64,000 nt of DNA from Candidatus Poribacteria bacterium (GTDB taxonomy: Bacteria; Poribacteria; WGA-4E; WGA-3G), in the NCBI GenBank assembly GCA_026710795.1, contig JAPOQK010000009.1, forward strand, positions 1 through 64,000. Direction: 5' to 3'. Position numbers and translations under genes: made by a program. The notes under the pieces were generated by a model, which saw nothing but the letters and a program-made list of their open reading frames with translations, did not search any database and was not told where the DNA came from. Positions within the stretch are counted from its first letter, which is position 1. Each line of letters begins with the position of its first letter. Positions 52,515-62,238 of the stretch are shown in pieces.

Positions 52515-52778
52515 CTACTTTATAAGTCGATACAGTGTGGTCGCACGTGTTTTAGAGACATTACCTGAAGGCACATCAAGAATTTCATAAGTCAATTCCT
52601 GTACATCCTCTGTTGGGAGTCTATCAGTAATTATAGTAATGCGGTCACCGACACTGACAACTTTACCTGCTTTTGCAGGATGGTTGTTGAGTAATACTTT
52701 TCCGCGACTACATAGGGCATTTGCAGTATTACGTCGTTTGACAAGTCGTGAAATTTGTAGAAATTTGTCTACACGCAT
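52515..52778 (-). CDS. S4-domain RNA-binding protein (RlbA/HslR-like)
   Basis: An 87-residue protein made of one S4 domain (MRVDKFLQISRLVKRRNTAN ... GKVLLNNHPAKAGKVVSVGD). Relatives HslR/Hsp15 and RlbA-type proteins bind rRNA or stalled 50S subunits, so a role in ribosome rescue or assembly is likely. It is placed between lon and pdxA on the same strand, 39 bp after the lon stop codon, consistent with a proteostasis operon. Confidence 0.88.
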   Translation of the reverse strand: MRVDKFLQISRLVKRRNTANALCSRGKVLLNNHPAKAGKVVSVGDRITIITDRLPTEDVQELTYEILDVPSGNVSKTRATTLYRLIK

Positions 52779-52817
52779 TTTCTGTGTATAACCGAATATT
52801 TTTAGATATAACGGTTG

Positions 52818-55313
52818 TCAGTTTCCTGTCTGTCCGATTACATCTGGATTCTGTAAGGTTGTATCATCTGCTGTAGGTGTAATTCCATCATGTTCAGATT
52901 CAGATACACTTTCTGTGTCTTTTTTGAGTGCTAACTCCAAGACTTGTGTCATGTCACTTACCTGATGCCATCTAATGTTCTCGCGTATTTCATCAGGAAC
53001 ATCCACAAGATCTTTTTCATTTTCCTCTGGCATTATGATGTTGACGATACCGTTTCGATAGGCAGCGAGTGCTTTTTCTTTGAGTCCACCGATTGGGAGA
53101 ACATGTCCCCGAAGCGTGATTTCACCTGTCATTGCGAAATCCTTCCGCACCATTTTTCCAGTGATAGCACTGTGAATCGCTGTAGCAACGGTAATCCCCG
53201 CAGATGGACCATCTTTTGGTACTGCCCCTTCAGGTATATGAATATGAATATCGTTCTTTTCAAAAGTGTCTTTAGATATGTCAAAATTGTCTGCTCGGGA
53301 TCGGAGGTATGCGACTGCTGTTTGGACAGATTCCCGCATTACTTCTTGCAGTTGTCCTGTCATATCTAACTTACCTTCACCCGGCATAAGTGTTGCTTCA
53401 ACAGAGACAATATCACCGCCGACTTGTGTCCAGACCATACCGGTTGATACACCTACTTCATCATGTTCTTGTGCTTTAGTCCGCGTCCACTTAGGTGGTC
53501 CCAGATAATCACTTAAATTCAGAGATGTAACTTTAACCTTCAGGTCAGGTGTGTCGTCCGTCACAATCTGTTTAGCGATTTTTCTACAGACACTGGTAAT
53601 ACTGCGTTCAAGACTTCTAACACCTGCTTCACGTGTATATTTATGGACTATGTCATAAATCGCAGAATCATCAAACTCAATATTCTCTTCAGTTAGTCCA
53701 TGACTATTCAACTGCTTAGGAATGAGTCCATTCGGATGGAATGTTGCGATATTATGTTTCTCAAAATCGGTATATCCGGGTAGTTCAATGACTTCCATGC
53801 GGTCTTCAAGCGCGGGAGGTATTGTGATACGCGTATTCGCTGTGGTGACGAACATAATATCCGACAGGTCAAATTCAACATCCAGGTAGTGGTCACGGAA
53901 GGTTTCATTCTGTTCGGGGTCAAGAACTTCAAGCAGTGCTGATGCGGGGTCACCGCGCCAGTCAGAACTCAGTTTGTCTATTTCATCAAGAAGAAAGAGT
54001 GGATTTTTCGTTTGGACATCTCGCAAACCTTGAATGATGCGACCGGGAATAGCACCGATATAGGTTCTGCGATGCCCGCGTATCTCGGCTTCATCACGAA
54101 CACCACCGAGGGACATCCTGACAAATTTTCTTCCGGTTGCACGCGCTATAGATTTACCTAATGATGTTTTTCCGACACCTGGAGGACCGACTAAACAGAG
54201 TATTGGTCCTTTAACCTGTTCAACCAATTTTAGGACAGCAAGGTATTCTAATACATTCGATTTTGGTTTCTCTAATCCGTAATGATCTTCGTTGAGGATC
54301 TTTTCTGCCTGATCAAGTTCGATGGTATTTTCAGTACGTTCTTTCCACGGAACAGCAAGAAGCCAATCCACATAGTTACGAATCACTCCAGACTCTGCTG
54401 ACATTGGTGGTATTTGTGCAAGCCTATCAAGTTCTTTAAGTGCTTTCTTTTCTGCTTCTTCCGACATGCCAGCATTTTCGATCTGCTCGCGCAAATCGTC
54501 TATTTCATCTACCTCATTCTCCCTACCAAGCTTCCGTTGTATAACTTTTAGTTGTTCTTGCAGATAGAATTCACGATGTGTTTTCTTAACAGACTCACTC
54601 ACTTCAGACTGAATTTCATCTTCAAGGTCAATTAAGTCAAGGTCTGCCTCAAGAAACGCAATAAGTAATTTAAGACGTTTGATTGGATTGAGTTCGGAAA
54701 GGATTTCTTGACGTCTGTGCGGTGGAATGTCCTCAACAAAACGCGCGATGTTATCCGCGAGGATTCCAGGCTCTATGATTTCATGTATATGCCTTTCCAT
54801 ATCAGGTAGTATCTGTTTTGAATGTGTCTTTGCATAACTACGAAATACACCCTGTGCTTCTTTAATGAGTGTTTTAGACGCATCTGCAACACCTGTAAGT
54901 TCGGATGCGATTTTGACTGATGCTTTCAAATAACCATCATCTTCAGAGCATTGTATGACGATTGCACGTACCGTAGTTTCTACAGCAATACGTAGTGTGC
55001 CATTTCCGGGATCATGTTCTTGGATAATATTCCCAACGATCCCAACATTATGTAAATCATCTGGTTCAGGTTCGGCATCGTCATCAATTTCATTGTTTTG
55101 ATGAAGGAACAGAACTTTCCAATTTGTATTGATAGCCGATTTTGCGGCAAGAACTCCCATTTTTCGTTTAATTGTCAACGGGGTCCAATCTACTAATCTG
55201 TTATCTATAATAGCTTTAGTTTTTGGATAAAATGTCTCAAAATGCGGTGGTAAGACAATCACAGGTAATAAGATAGTTGAATCGTTCGCAAGTTTTTCAG
55301 CATCTTGGTTCAT
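52818..55313 (-). CDS. lon: ATP-dependent Lon protease
   Basis: An 831-residue Lon with its three parts. The N-terminal substrate-binding domain (1-310) begins unusually ([20 protein letters not shown] rather than the common LPVLPLRDVVVFPG). The AAA+ domain has Walker [14 protein letters not shown] and Walker [11 protein letters not shown]. The protease domain has catalytic Ser in [10 protein letters not shown] and Lys in [11 protein letters not shown]. It degrades misfolded and regulatory proteins in the cytoplasm. It follows clpX by 11 bp. Confidence 0.96.
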   Translation of the reverse strand: MNQDAEKLANDSTILLPVIVLPPHFETFYPKTKAIIDNRLVDWTPLTIKRKMGVLAAKSAINTNWKVLFLHQNNEIDDDAEPEPDDLHNVGIVGNIIQEHDPGNGTLRIAVETTVRAIVIQCSEDDGYLKASVKIASELTGVADASKTLIKEAQGVFRSYAKTHSKQILPDMERHIHEIIEPGILADNIARFVEDIPPHRRQEILSELNPIKRLKLLIAFLEADLDLIDLEDEIQSEVSESVKKTHREFYLQEQLKVIQRKLGRENEVDEIDDLREQIENAGMSEEAEKKALKELDRLAQIPPMSAESGVIRNYVDWLLAVPWKERTENTIELDQAEKILNEDHYGLEKPKSNVLEYLAVLKLVEQVKGPILCLVGPPGVGKTSLGKSIARATGRKFVRMSLGGVRDEAEIRGHRRTYIGAIPGRIIQGLRDVQTKNPLFLLDEIDKLSSDWRGDPASALLEVLDPEQNETFRDHYLDVEFDLSDIMFVTTANTRITIPPALEDRMEVIELPGYTDFEKHNIATFHPNGLIPKQLNSHGLTEENIEFDDSAIYDIVHKYTREAGVRSLERSITSVCRKIAKQIVTDDTPDLKVKVTSLNLSDYLGPPKWTRTKAQEHDEVGVSTGMVWTQVGGDIVSVEATLMPGEGKLDMTGQLQEVMRESVQTAVAYLRSRADNFDISKDTFEKNDIHIHIPEGAVPKDGPSAGITVATAIHSAITGKMVRKDFAMTGEITLRGHVLPIGGLKEKALAAYRNGIVNIIMPEENEKDLVDVPDEIRENIRWHQVSDMTQVLELALKKDTESVSESEHDGITPTADDTTLQNPDVIGQTGN

Positions 55314-55324
55314 GGTTTGCTCCT

Positions 55325-56614
55325 TTACGCTGTTTTTAAAGCTTCAGAAGTTGTGTCAACTAATTCAGGAGGACTATTGCCTAAAACACTATCTTTGGTT
55401 ATCTGACAAACACCCACTTCAGAAAGTGATGGTATCTTATACATTGTATCAAGCATGATCTTTTCCATTACTGCTCGTAAGCCACGTGCACCAGTTTCGC
55501 GCTCTATTACCTGATGCGCAATTGCAGAAAGGGCATCATCAGTCACATCAAATTTCACACCCTCATAGGCTAAAAGTTGCCTATATTGTTTAACGAGGGC
55601 GTTTTTCGGTTCGGTAAGGATTTTAATCAGGGCAGATTCATCAAGTTCTTGTAGAACCGCAACTACAGGTAACCTTCCGATGAGTTCAGGTATGAAACCA
55701 TATTTAGTAAGGTCTTTGGCGGTAGTTTGTTCCAGTATCTCATGGATCTTTTGTTGGTTTTTGGATTGAATTGTTGATCCGAAACCGATACTATGTTTTC
55801 CGAGTCGGTCTTTAATTTGTTTCTCTAATCCGATAAATGTGCCTCCGCAAATAAAAAGCACATTTTTTGTATCCACCTCTAACATCTCTTGATGTGGGTG
55901 TTTTCTTCCGCCTCGTGGTGGAACGCTAGCAATAGTACCTTCCAAAATCTTTAGTAATGCCTGTTGTACGCCTTCACCGGAAACATCGCGAGTAATTGAT
56001 GGATTTTCAGATTTGCGTGTAATTTTGTCAATTTCATCAATATAGATAATTCCTGTTTGTGCGCGCTTAATGTTTCCATCTGCTGCCTGAATAAGTTTCA
56101 GAATAATGTTCTCTACGTCTTCTCCAACATATCCTGCTTCAGTAACGGTAGTAGCATCGGCGATAGCAAAAGGGACATTTAATATCTTCGCAAGTGTCTG
56201 TGCAAGTAGTGTTTTACCAGTTCCAGTAGGACCTATCAACAAGATGTTACTTTTGTCTAATTCAATGTCGTCAGTATTTTCATGTTGCAACCGTTTATAG
56301 TGCGTATAAACAGCGACTGATAAGATTTTTTTAGCGTGTTCTTGTCCTATGACATATTCGTCAAGTTTTGCCTTGATTTCAGCAGGTTCTAAGACTAAAA
56401 CAGGTGGCTCAATATCTTCCTCTTCTTGTTCCTCAGTGGCATCGGGTGGATCAGGTAAATCTGCAGCTATATTTTTCTTAACGAGTATTCTATTACATTC
56501 ATTAATACATACATCGCATATCATCGCTTCTGCTCCCTGAAGGAGCTCAGTTACTTGGCTGCGTTCTCTATTACAGAATGAACAAAACATCCTGTTATCA
56601 ATTGATTCTGACAT
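55325..56614 (-). CDS. clpX: ClpX, ATPase subunit of the Clp protease
   Basis: A 429-residue unfoldase. It has an N-terminal zinc-binding domain (CSFCNRERS ... CDVCINEC), an acidic linker ([13 protein letters not shown]), Walker [13 protein letters not shown], Walker [11 protein letters not shown] and the sensor segment [17 protein letters not shown]. An IGFG loop (HSIGFGSTI), which docks into ClpP, is present, agreeing with the upstream clpP gene. Standard length and order tig-clpP-clpX-lon. Confidence 0.97.
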   Translation of the reverse strand: MSESIDNRMFCSFCNRERSQVTELLQGAEAMICDVCINECNRILVKKNIAADLPDPPDATEEQEEEDIEPPVLVLEPAEIKAKLDEYVIGQEHAKKILSVAVYTHYKRLQHENTDDIELDKSNILLIGPTGTGKTLLAQTLAKILNVPFAIADATTVTEAGYVGEDVENIILKLIQAADGNIKRAQTGIIYIDEIDKITRKSENPSITRDVSGEGVQQALLKILEGTIASVPPRGGRKHPHQEMLEVDTKNVLFICGGTFIGLEKQIKDRLGKHSIGFGSTIQSKNQQKIHEILEQTTAKDLTKYGFIPELIGRLPVVAVLQELDESALIKILTEPKNALVKQYRQLLAYEGVKFDVTDDALSAIAHQVIERETGARGLRAVMEKIMLDTMYKIPSLSEVGVCQITKDSVLGNSPPELVDTTSEALKTA

Positions 56615-56706
56615 GGTATCCTCCGACTTCTTTTCCGAATATGCTTATTAATAACATGGGTATGTGTTTATCATTTAATGCATAAAAAACATACCCAATT
56701 ATATTG

Positions 56707-57297
56707 TTATTGACGATGCGTGACAACGGTATCAACGATACCGTATTCAAGTGCTTCTTGGGAAGTCATGTAAAAATCTCGGTCTGCATCTGTTTCAATT
56801 TTTTCTAAACTTTGCCCAGTATGTTTGGCTAATATATTGTAAAGTCGTTCTCGTTCTCTTAAGATTTCATTGGCATGGATACTGATATCCGTTGCTTGAC
56901 CGCTAATTCCACCAGCCATAGGCTGATGTATCAGTGCTTTTGCATGTAGTAATGCGTATCGTTTACCAGGAGTACCAGCAGCTAACAGGACCGCACCCAT
57001 GCTGTAAGCACGTCCTAAACACCATGTTTGGACATCTGCCTTGATATACTGCATTGTGTCGTATATTGCAAGTCCTGCAGAAACCGAACCACCGGGTGTG
57101 TTGAGATATAGGATAATATCTGCATCTGGGTCTTTCCCTTCAAGAAAAAGCATCTGGGCAGTAACCAGATTTGCCACAGTATCGTCTTCAATCATAGTAC
57201 CGATCATGATAATTCGATCTTCCAGCAACCGAGAAAAGATGTCATAAGACCTTTCACCTCGGTTAGTTTGTTCAACAACAAAGGGTACAAGATTCAT
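56707..57297 (-). CDS. clpP: ClpP, protease subunit of the Clp protease
   Basis: A 196-residue serine peptidase with catalytic Ser99 ([11 protein letters not shown]), His124 (ALIHQPMAG) and Asp173, at the family's usual spacing. The first residues ([20 protein letters not shown]) are standard and leave little or no propeptide. The motif has Tyr where E. coli has Ala (AYSMGA), a common variant. It assembles into tetradecamers with ClpX from the next gene. Confidence 0.97.
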   Translation of the reverse strand: MNLVPFVVEQTNRGERSYDIFSRLLEDRIIMIGTMIEDDTVANLVTAQMLFLEGKDPDADIILYLNTPGGSVSAGLAIYDTMQYIKADVQTWCLGRAYSMGAVLLAAGTPGKRYALLHAKALIHQPMAGGISGQATDISIHANEILRERERLYNILAKHTGQSLEKIETDADRDFYMTSQEALEYGIVDTVVTHRQ

Positions 57298-57431
57298 TTT
57301 GTGTCCGTAGGGGATATTTGTTTGGTTATATTGTTAAGTCTCATCGGGCAGTTAACAATATGTTTTCTATCAAGTGAATGTAATATAACAAACACGATAC
57401 CATATACGTTAACAATCCAATTAATTTGAAA

Positions 57432-58742
57432 CTATCCAGTAATAATTAATGTCTTTTTAGCTGATGCATTTTCAATTAAATACTGGAAAATCTTTTCGTG
57501 CTGTAATTGAACCCTGAAATCTTCTAAACGCTTGTTAGTTTTCAGCAATTCGGCATATTTTTGTGCATCCCGGTTCATTTGTTCGGCAGCACGTCGAATT
57601 TCCCACTCTAATTCTTCATCACTAACATAAATATTTTCAGACGCTGCAATTTCCTCAAAAATCCAATTCTGTTTTGTTTGCTGAATAACATCCTTACGCA
57701 CGTCTGATGGTAACTTCTCAAAATCAATCCCTGCTTGTTCGGGGGTTTGTTGTTGTGCTTGTAACTGCTGACGTACATTTTGTAATGACTGTTCAACATA
57801 TTGGTCAATCAGATCTTCGGGAATCGTTATGTTTGTCTTATCAATCAACTGTTCAAGTATCTCAACTTTTTGTCTTTCAATCTGCAGAATACGTTCATTT
57901 TCCACCAAAGTATTCCAAATAACTCCATGCATCTGGTTATAGGTTTCATATCCGAGATCTTTCGCAAATTCATCATCCAGTTCAGGAAGATGTTTCAGGG
58001 TGATTGCATGCAGCGTCACAGTGTACATTATTGTTTTGCCGGAAAGTGAAGCGGTAGCGTGTGTTGTATCATCAAAGTTAACCTCAATCGATTTTGTTTC
58101 ACCAATACCCATTCCTATTAAGCCATCTCTTAAGTCAGTGTTAAGTTCCTTTGATGTAAGGTCAAGATCTATATCTTGAGCAGATTCGTTTTCTAGTTCT
58201 TCACCGTCTATCGAACAGATCCAATCCACACGGACACAATCGGATGCTTCAACAGGACGTTCTTCCTCAATCGGTTCAAAAGTTGCAGATTGTAATTGCA
58301 ATTGTTCAATATGAGACTCTACATCCTCACGTGCCACATTGACCGCTGTCTTGTCGGTTTCGATCTCTTCATAAGCAGGAAGGGTAATTGAAGGTTTTAC
58401 TTTGACGATGGCAGCGAAAAGAAGTGGTTGATTTTCGGTGACTTTCAGTTGTTCCAAAGGTGGGTCAAATGTTGGTTGTGCAAGAGGCATTAACTCTTTA
58501 GATATCAATGCATTTTCGTATGCTGTGGAAACGAGTTCCTTTACAACCTCGGTATTTATATGTTCAGGGAATCGGGATTTGAGAATGGTTAAAGGTACTC
58601 GACCTTTTCTGAAACCCGGTAGTGTAACGTAACTCCGCATGGTTTGGTAAGCTTCTTCTAATGCTTCGTCTACATCTACAGCGGGGACCTCAATCTCAAT
58701 TCTTACTTGCGTGTTATCAAGTGTCTCTACTTCAATTCTCAA
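57432..58742 (-). CDS. tig: Trigger factor
   Basis: The start is set at TTG 58742: GGAG lies eight bases upstream and the protein then begins MRIEVETLDNTQVRIEIEVP, as usual for Tig. A TTG seven codons further upstream is open but lacks a ribosome binding site. The 436-residue ribosome-bound chaperone has the GFRKGRVP ribosome-docking loop near residue 42, a central FKBP-type PPIase domain (ASDCVRVDWICSIDGEE, GETKSIEV) and a helical C-terminal arm. It binds nascent chains at the exit tunnel. It lies between six tRNA genes and clpP. Confidence 0.95.
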   Translation of the reverse strand: MRIEVETLDNTQVRIEIEVPAVDVDEALEEAYQTMRSYVTLPGFRKGRVPLTILKSRFPEHINTEVVKELVSTAYENALISKELMPLAQPTFDPPLEQLKVTENQPLLFAAIVKVKPSITLPAYEEIETDKTAVNVAREDVESHIEQLQLQSATFEPIEEERPVEASDCVRVDWICSIDGEELENESAQDIDLDLTSKELNTDLRDGLIGMGIGETKSIEVNFDDTTHATASLSGKTIMYTVTLHAITLKHLPELDDEFAKDLGYETYNQMHGVIWNTLVENERILQIERQKVEILEQLIDKTNITIPEDLIDQYVEQSLQNVRQQLQAQQQTPEQAGIDFEKLPSDVRKDVIQQTKQNWIFEEIAASENIYVSDEELEWEIRRAAEQMNRDAQKYAELLKTNKRLEDFRVQLQHEKIFQYLIENASAKKTLIITG

Positions 58743-58888
58743 GTTAGAATCTCCATTTATCAACTCACAAAAGGTACGCTTATCGCAATTTCATTGTCTT
58801 GTATTTATCTTATATTGAGGCAGAAAATGCAACCTACAAGTTTTAAAACTTATACACCACATTTTGAATCCATGTTGTTTTCTGAAAG

Positions 58889-58974
58889 TGGGCGAGGAGG
58901 GACTTGAACCCTCACGAGGCGTAACCCCAATAGATCCTAAGTCTATCCTGTCTACCAAATTCCAGCACCCGCCC
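58889..58974 (-). tRNA. tRNA-Leu(UAG)
   Basis: A class II tRNA with a long variable arm. The anticodon loop is CTTAGGA within ATAGA/TCTAT and the acceptor is GGGCGGG/CTCGCCC with discriminator A. The 3' CCA is not encoded. Last tRNA of the array, 146 bp before tig. Confidence 0.93.
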
Positions 58975-59034
58975 TTTTTTCTAACCCTATAAAGAGAAAC
59001 AGTAATACGGGCATCCGTTCTATGTTAGAACCGA

Positions 59035-59107
59035 TGCGCCGTGAAGGAATCGAACCTTCAACCCTCTGATTAAGAGTCAGATGCTCTGCCAATTGAGCTA
59101 ACGGCGC
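59035..59107 (-). tRNA. tRNA-Lys(CUU)
   Basis: Anticodon loop CTCTTAA within TCTGA/TCAGA; acceptor GCGCCGT/ACGGCGC, discriminator A. Only one base separates its 5' end from the 3' end of the preceding tRNA-Arg(UCG). Confidence 0.95.
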
Positions 59108-59108
59108 A

Positions 59109-59181
59109 CGCGTCCGGAGGGATTCGAACCCCCAACTTATAGCTCCGAAGGCTATTGCTCTATCCATTGAACTACGGACGC
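59109..59181 (-). tRNA. tRNA-Arg(UCG)
   Basis: Anticodon loop CTTCGGA within ATAGC/GCTAT; acceptor GCGTCCG/CGGACGC, discriminator G. Confidence 0.94.
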
Positions 59182-59189
59182 ATACGAAA

Positions 59190-59262
59190 GGTGGATGATG
59201 GGATTTGAACCCACGACCTCCTGATCCACAGTCAGGCGCTCTACCCCTGAGCTACATCCACC
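59190..59262 (-). tRNA. tRNA-His(GUG)
   Basis: Anticodon loop CTGTGGA within CCTGA/TCAGG; acceptor GTGGATG/CATCCAC. The encoded G at -1 faces discriminator C, the identity pair of tRNA-His. Confidence 0.95.
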
Positions 59263-59272
59263 ATATACAATA

Positions 59273-59346
59273 CACGCCTAGCAGGACTCGAACCTGCAAC
59301 CCACAGCTTAGAAGGCTGTTGCTCTATCCAATTGAGCTATAGGCGC
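59273..59346 (-). tRNA. tRNA-Arg(UCU)
   Basis: Anticodon loop CTTCTAA within ACAGC/GCTGT; acceptor GCGCCTA/TAGGCGT, with a G-U first pair and discriminator G. Confidence 0.94.
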
Positions 59347-59354
59347 ATGTGGAA

Positions 59355-59430
<76 letters not shown>

Positions 59431-59465
59431 ATAATCATTGTCTTTCATTGGAAAAATGTCTCTAT

Positions 59466-59494
59466 ATTATAATACATTATCTTGACAATTGCAA
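59466..59494 (-). promoter_or_regulatory. Promoter of the tRNA-tig array
   Basis: TTGCAA (59494-59489) and TATAAT (59471-59466) on the minus strand are 17 bases apart, 36 bp before the tRNA-Pro 5' end. No terminator is visible between the tRNAs and tig, so read-through into tig is possible. The stretch 59495-59721 shows nothing else of note. Confidence 0.75.
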
Positions 59495-59721
59495 GTTAAA
59501 CATTAAATTTTCAGAGACCTGCAATTGTCGTATTTATGAACGGTGAACTGGCATAAAGTAGGAGGAATTTGTCCGTTGAACACACAAAATTTACCTCTGC
59601 ACATAACTAATACGTTAGATACCACTTTTACAAAATATTCGCAGCAAATGATTGGTTTCAATGAGATATGAAATACACCAATAATTATAATTAACGACAA
59701 TTGAATTGCTCTGTTAGATTC

Positions 59722-59750
59722 TTGCTAAATAGACGGTATCATGCTATTAT
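59722..59750 (+). promoter_or_regulatory. Promoter of the cohesin/dockerin gene
   Basis: TTGCTA (59722-59727) and TATTAT (59745-59750) are 17 bases apart, pointing rightward. The -35 box is identical to that of the LamG gene at 12884. Confidence 0.55.
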
Positions 59751-59875
59751 ATTTCTATGCGAAAAATAATGGTGAATTTCGGTTGTGAATAAAATGAATA
59801 CAAGTGAAATTAAGTCTAATAAATTTATGTAATGTGACAAAAAATAAGGTTTTACATTTCCAACAATTAAGAATA

Positions 59876-61954
59876 ATGCTAATGGATATAGTTTACCAAA
59901 AAAGCAGCTATGCTTTTACTATTGTGCTTTGGACTATTATATTCTCAATATCTCCATTTATTATACAAGCACAAACAACTGATACCGACGATAACAACGT
60001 TCAGAATACCAATCAAACAGCCCTACTGACATTTTCGAAAGATGATACAGCAATTTATATTGGGAACACGTTTACGCTGCACCTGAATGTAGAAAACATC
60101 ACCGATTTAGCGGGTTGGCAATGTAATATTGTTTTTGACCCTAATGTGCTTGAAGCGGTTGAAGTAACTGAAGGTGATTTCTTAAAAAAAGGTGGTGGAA
60201 CAACCTACTTTCAGGCGAGTACGATTGATAACACAGTAGGGACAATAACTGATCTTGTCGCTGCACGAACTTCCATAGGTGGTGTTAGTGGGACAGGTAG
60301 GTTGTTGTCCGTTACATTCAAAGCAAAGACTATTGGTAACACACAAATCACTGTTACCAACTTACATGCAGGTACAGGTGGTATATCAGTGACAATTCCT
60401 CTAACTACTCCTGAGATTGTCATCACTGTAGAAGATCAACCCATATTGAATATAGGTGATCCTACTTTTTCCTTTTTCACAGAAGCTTCGCCTATTCTCG
60501 TCGGAGACACATTCACTTTACATCTGAATGTGGAAAACATCACCGATTTGGCAAGATGGCAATGTGGTATTGTTTTTGACCCTAATGTGCTTGAAGCGGT
60601 TGAAGTAACTGAAGGTGATTTCTTGAAAGAAGGGGATGCAACAACTTTTTTTCTGGAAAGCACAATAGATAATACAGCTGGTAAAATCACCGGTCTTGAC
60701 GTGGTAAGATTAAGCAGAGATGGAGTAAGTGGCACAGGTAGATTGTTATCGGTTACATTCATGGCAAAGGCTATTGGGGAAACACAAGTCTCACTTACTA
60801 ACCTTTATGCAGGTACAAGCAAGTCGGTAGCAATCCAGATAAATATACCTGAAATTGCGATTACCGTATCGGATGTAGGCAGTACCAGACTCTACTTTTC
60901 TATAGACGAAATCCCCGTTCGCGTTGGAGATACGTTTACACTCAACCTTAACATAGCAGATGTTACAAATTTAGCAGGATGGTTATGTGATATAGTATTT
61001 GACCCAGCCGCACTTGAAGCGGTTGAAGTTATTGAAGGCGACTTTTTAAAGGAAGCAGATGCATCAACCTTTTTTTTCAAGAGTACGATTGATAACGCTG
61101 CTGGTAAAATAAACAGTCTCGGTGCAGTAAGAATGAGTAAAAGTGGTGTTAGTGATACAGGAAAATTGGTATCGGTAACATTTGTGGCAAAGAGACTTGG
61201 AGAAACACAAGTCACAATTACCAATCTGTATGCAGGCTCAAGTGACTTGATAACAATTCCTATGCACACTCCCGAATATATTATCACTGTGGAAGAACGT
61301 GTGTTTCAATCTTGGGATGTTAATCAGGATGGAGAGGTGAATATCTTTGATCTCATGCAGGTGGCACAATACTTAGGAGAAGATGCTTCGGTCAATCCAC
61401 AGTCTGACGTGAACGAGGATGGAACGATTGGTATCTTAGACCTTATTGTTGTCGCACAACACATAGACGAATCAACAGCTTCTGCCCCTGGTAAGATTGC
61501 TAACAGTAGTATTGATTTTGCTAATGCAGATTTAAACAACACTGCATTGTCTGCAACAATACGTACGTGGATCACGCATGCCCAGGTAGAAAATGACGGT
61601 TCTATTGCCTTCAATAAGGGTATCGCAAACTTACAAAAACTGCTTAGTTCAATGAATCCTATGAAAACAGATCTTCTTCCCAACTATCCGAATCCATTTA
61701 ATCCAGAGACATGGATTCCCTATCAACTTGTGATTCCTGCAAATGTAACTTTGACAATCTATGACGTGAATGGTAATAATGTGAGGAACTTCGCTTTAGG
61801 TTATCAGGATGTAGGTATCTACAAAAACCGTAGGCGTGCGGTATACTGGGATGGTAAAAACAGTTTAGGTGAAACAGTGGCAAGCGGTGTCTATTTCTAT
61901 ACACTTACAGCAGGAACTTTCACTGCTACCAAAAAAATGTTAATAAGGAAGTAA
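59876..61954 (+). CDS. Secreted protein with three cohesin-like domains, a dockerin and a C-terminal sorting domain
   Basis: The ATG at 59876 is chosen because it directly precedes the signal peptide (SYAFTIVLWTIIFSISPFIIQA); the frame is open to 59804. Three cohesin-like modules of about 130 residues follow (about 60050-60425, 60500-60850, 60900-61285), each with 'VGDTFTLHLNVENITDLAGW', 'FDPNVLEAVEVTEGDFLK' and 'GVSGTGRLLSVTF' type segments. A dockerin with two EF-hand-like calcium loops is next (61310-61470, DVNQDGEVNIFDL and DVNEDGTIGILDL). The end is a poribacterial/T9SS-like tail (61680-61951, YPNPFNPETWIPYQL). Cohesin plus dockerin in one chain allows self-assembly or scaffolding on the surface. 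No glycoside hydrolase is adjacent. Confidence 0.88.
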   Translation: MLMDIVYQKSSYAFTIVLWTIIFSISPFIIQAQTTDTDDNNVQNTNQTALLTFSKDDTAIYIGNTFTLHLNVENITDLAGWQCNIVFDPNVLEAVEVTEGDFLKKGGGTTYFQASTIDNTVGTITDLVAARTSIGGVSGTGRLLSVTFKAKTIGNTQITVTNLHAGTGGISVTIPLTTPEIVITVEDQPILNIGDPTFSFFTEASPILVGDTFTLHLNVENITDLARWQCGIVFDPNVLEAVEVTEGDFLKEGDATTFFLESTIDNTAGKITGLDVVRLSRDGVSGTGRLLSVTFMAKAIGETQVSLTNLYAGTSKSVAIQINIPEIAITVSDVGSTRLYFSIDEIPVRVGDTFTLNLNIADVTNLAGWLCDIVFDPAALEAVEVIEGDFLKEADASTFFFKSTIDNAAGKINSLGAVRMSKSGVSDTGKLVSVTFVAKRLGETQVTITNLYAGSSDLITIPMHTPEYIITVEERVFQSWDVNQDGEVNIFDLMQVAQYLGEDASVNPQSDVNEDGTIGILDLIVVAQHIDESTASAPGKIANSSIDFANADLNNTALSATIRTWITHAQVENDGSIAFNKGIANLQKLLSSMNPMKTDLLPNYPNPFNPETWIPYQLVIPANVTLTIYDVNGNNVRNFALGYQDVGIYKNRRRAVYWDGKNSLGETVASGVYFYTLTAGTFTATKKMLIRK

Positions 61955-62238
61955 TAAGTTAACTATACAATATCAATGATATTCTGATAAGCTGCTCCTA
62001 CCATTGTATGTATTATTTCCAATTGCTACAAAATAGATAAATTTGGACATACCTACAATATATTAATTACTATTCATTTTTATTGACCAACAAAAAAATT
62101 TGAGATATAATTCATTTAGACAAAAAACAAATAAATTTTCAAAATAATTATTATTGTCTAAATATGGCTATTAATACGTTAGACATCAACTTAGGTTTTC
62201 GCATCTGCATACTATAATAATATAAGAAGGGGAATAAA

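Noticed and set aside
58952-59167. 71-codon leftward open frame.
   Set aside because: It lies across three tRNA genes.
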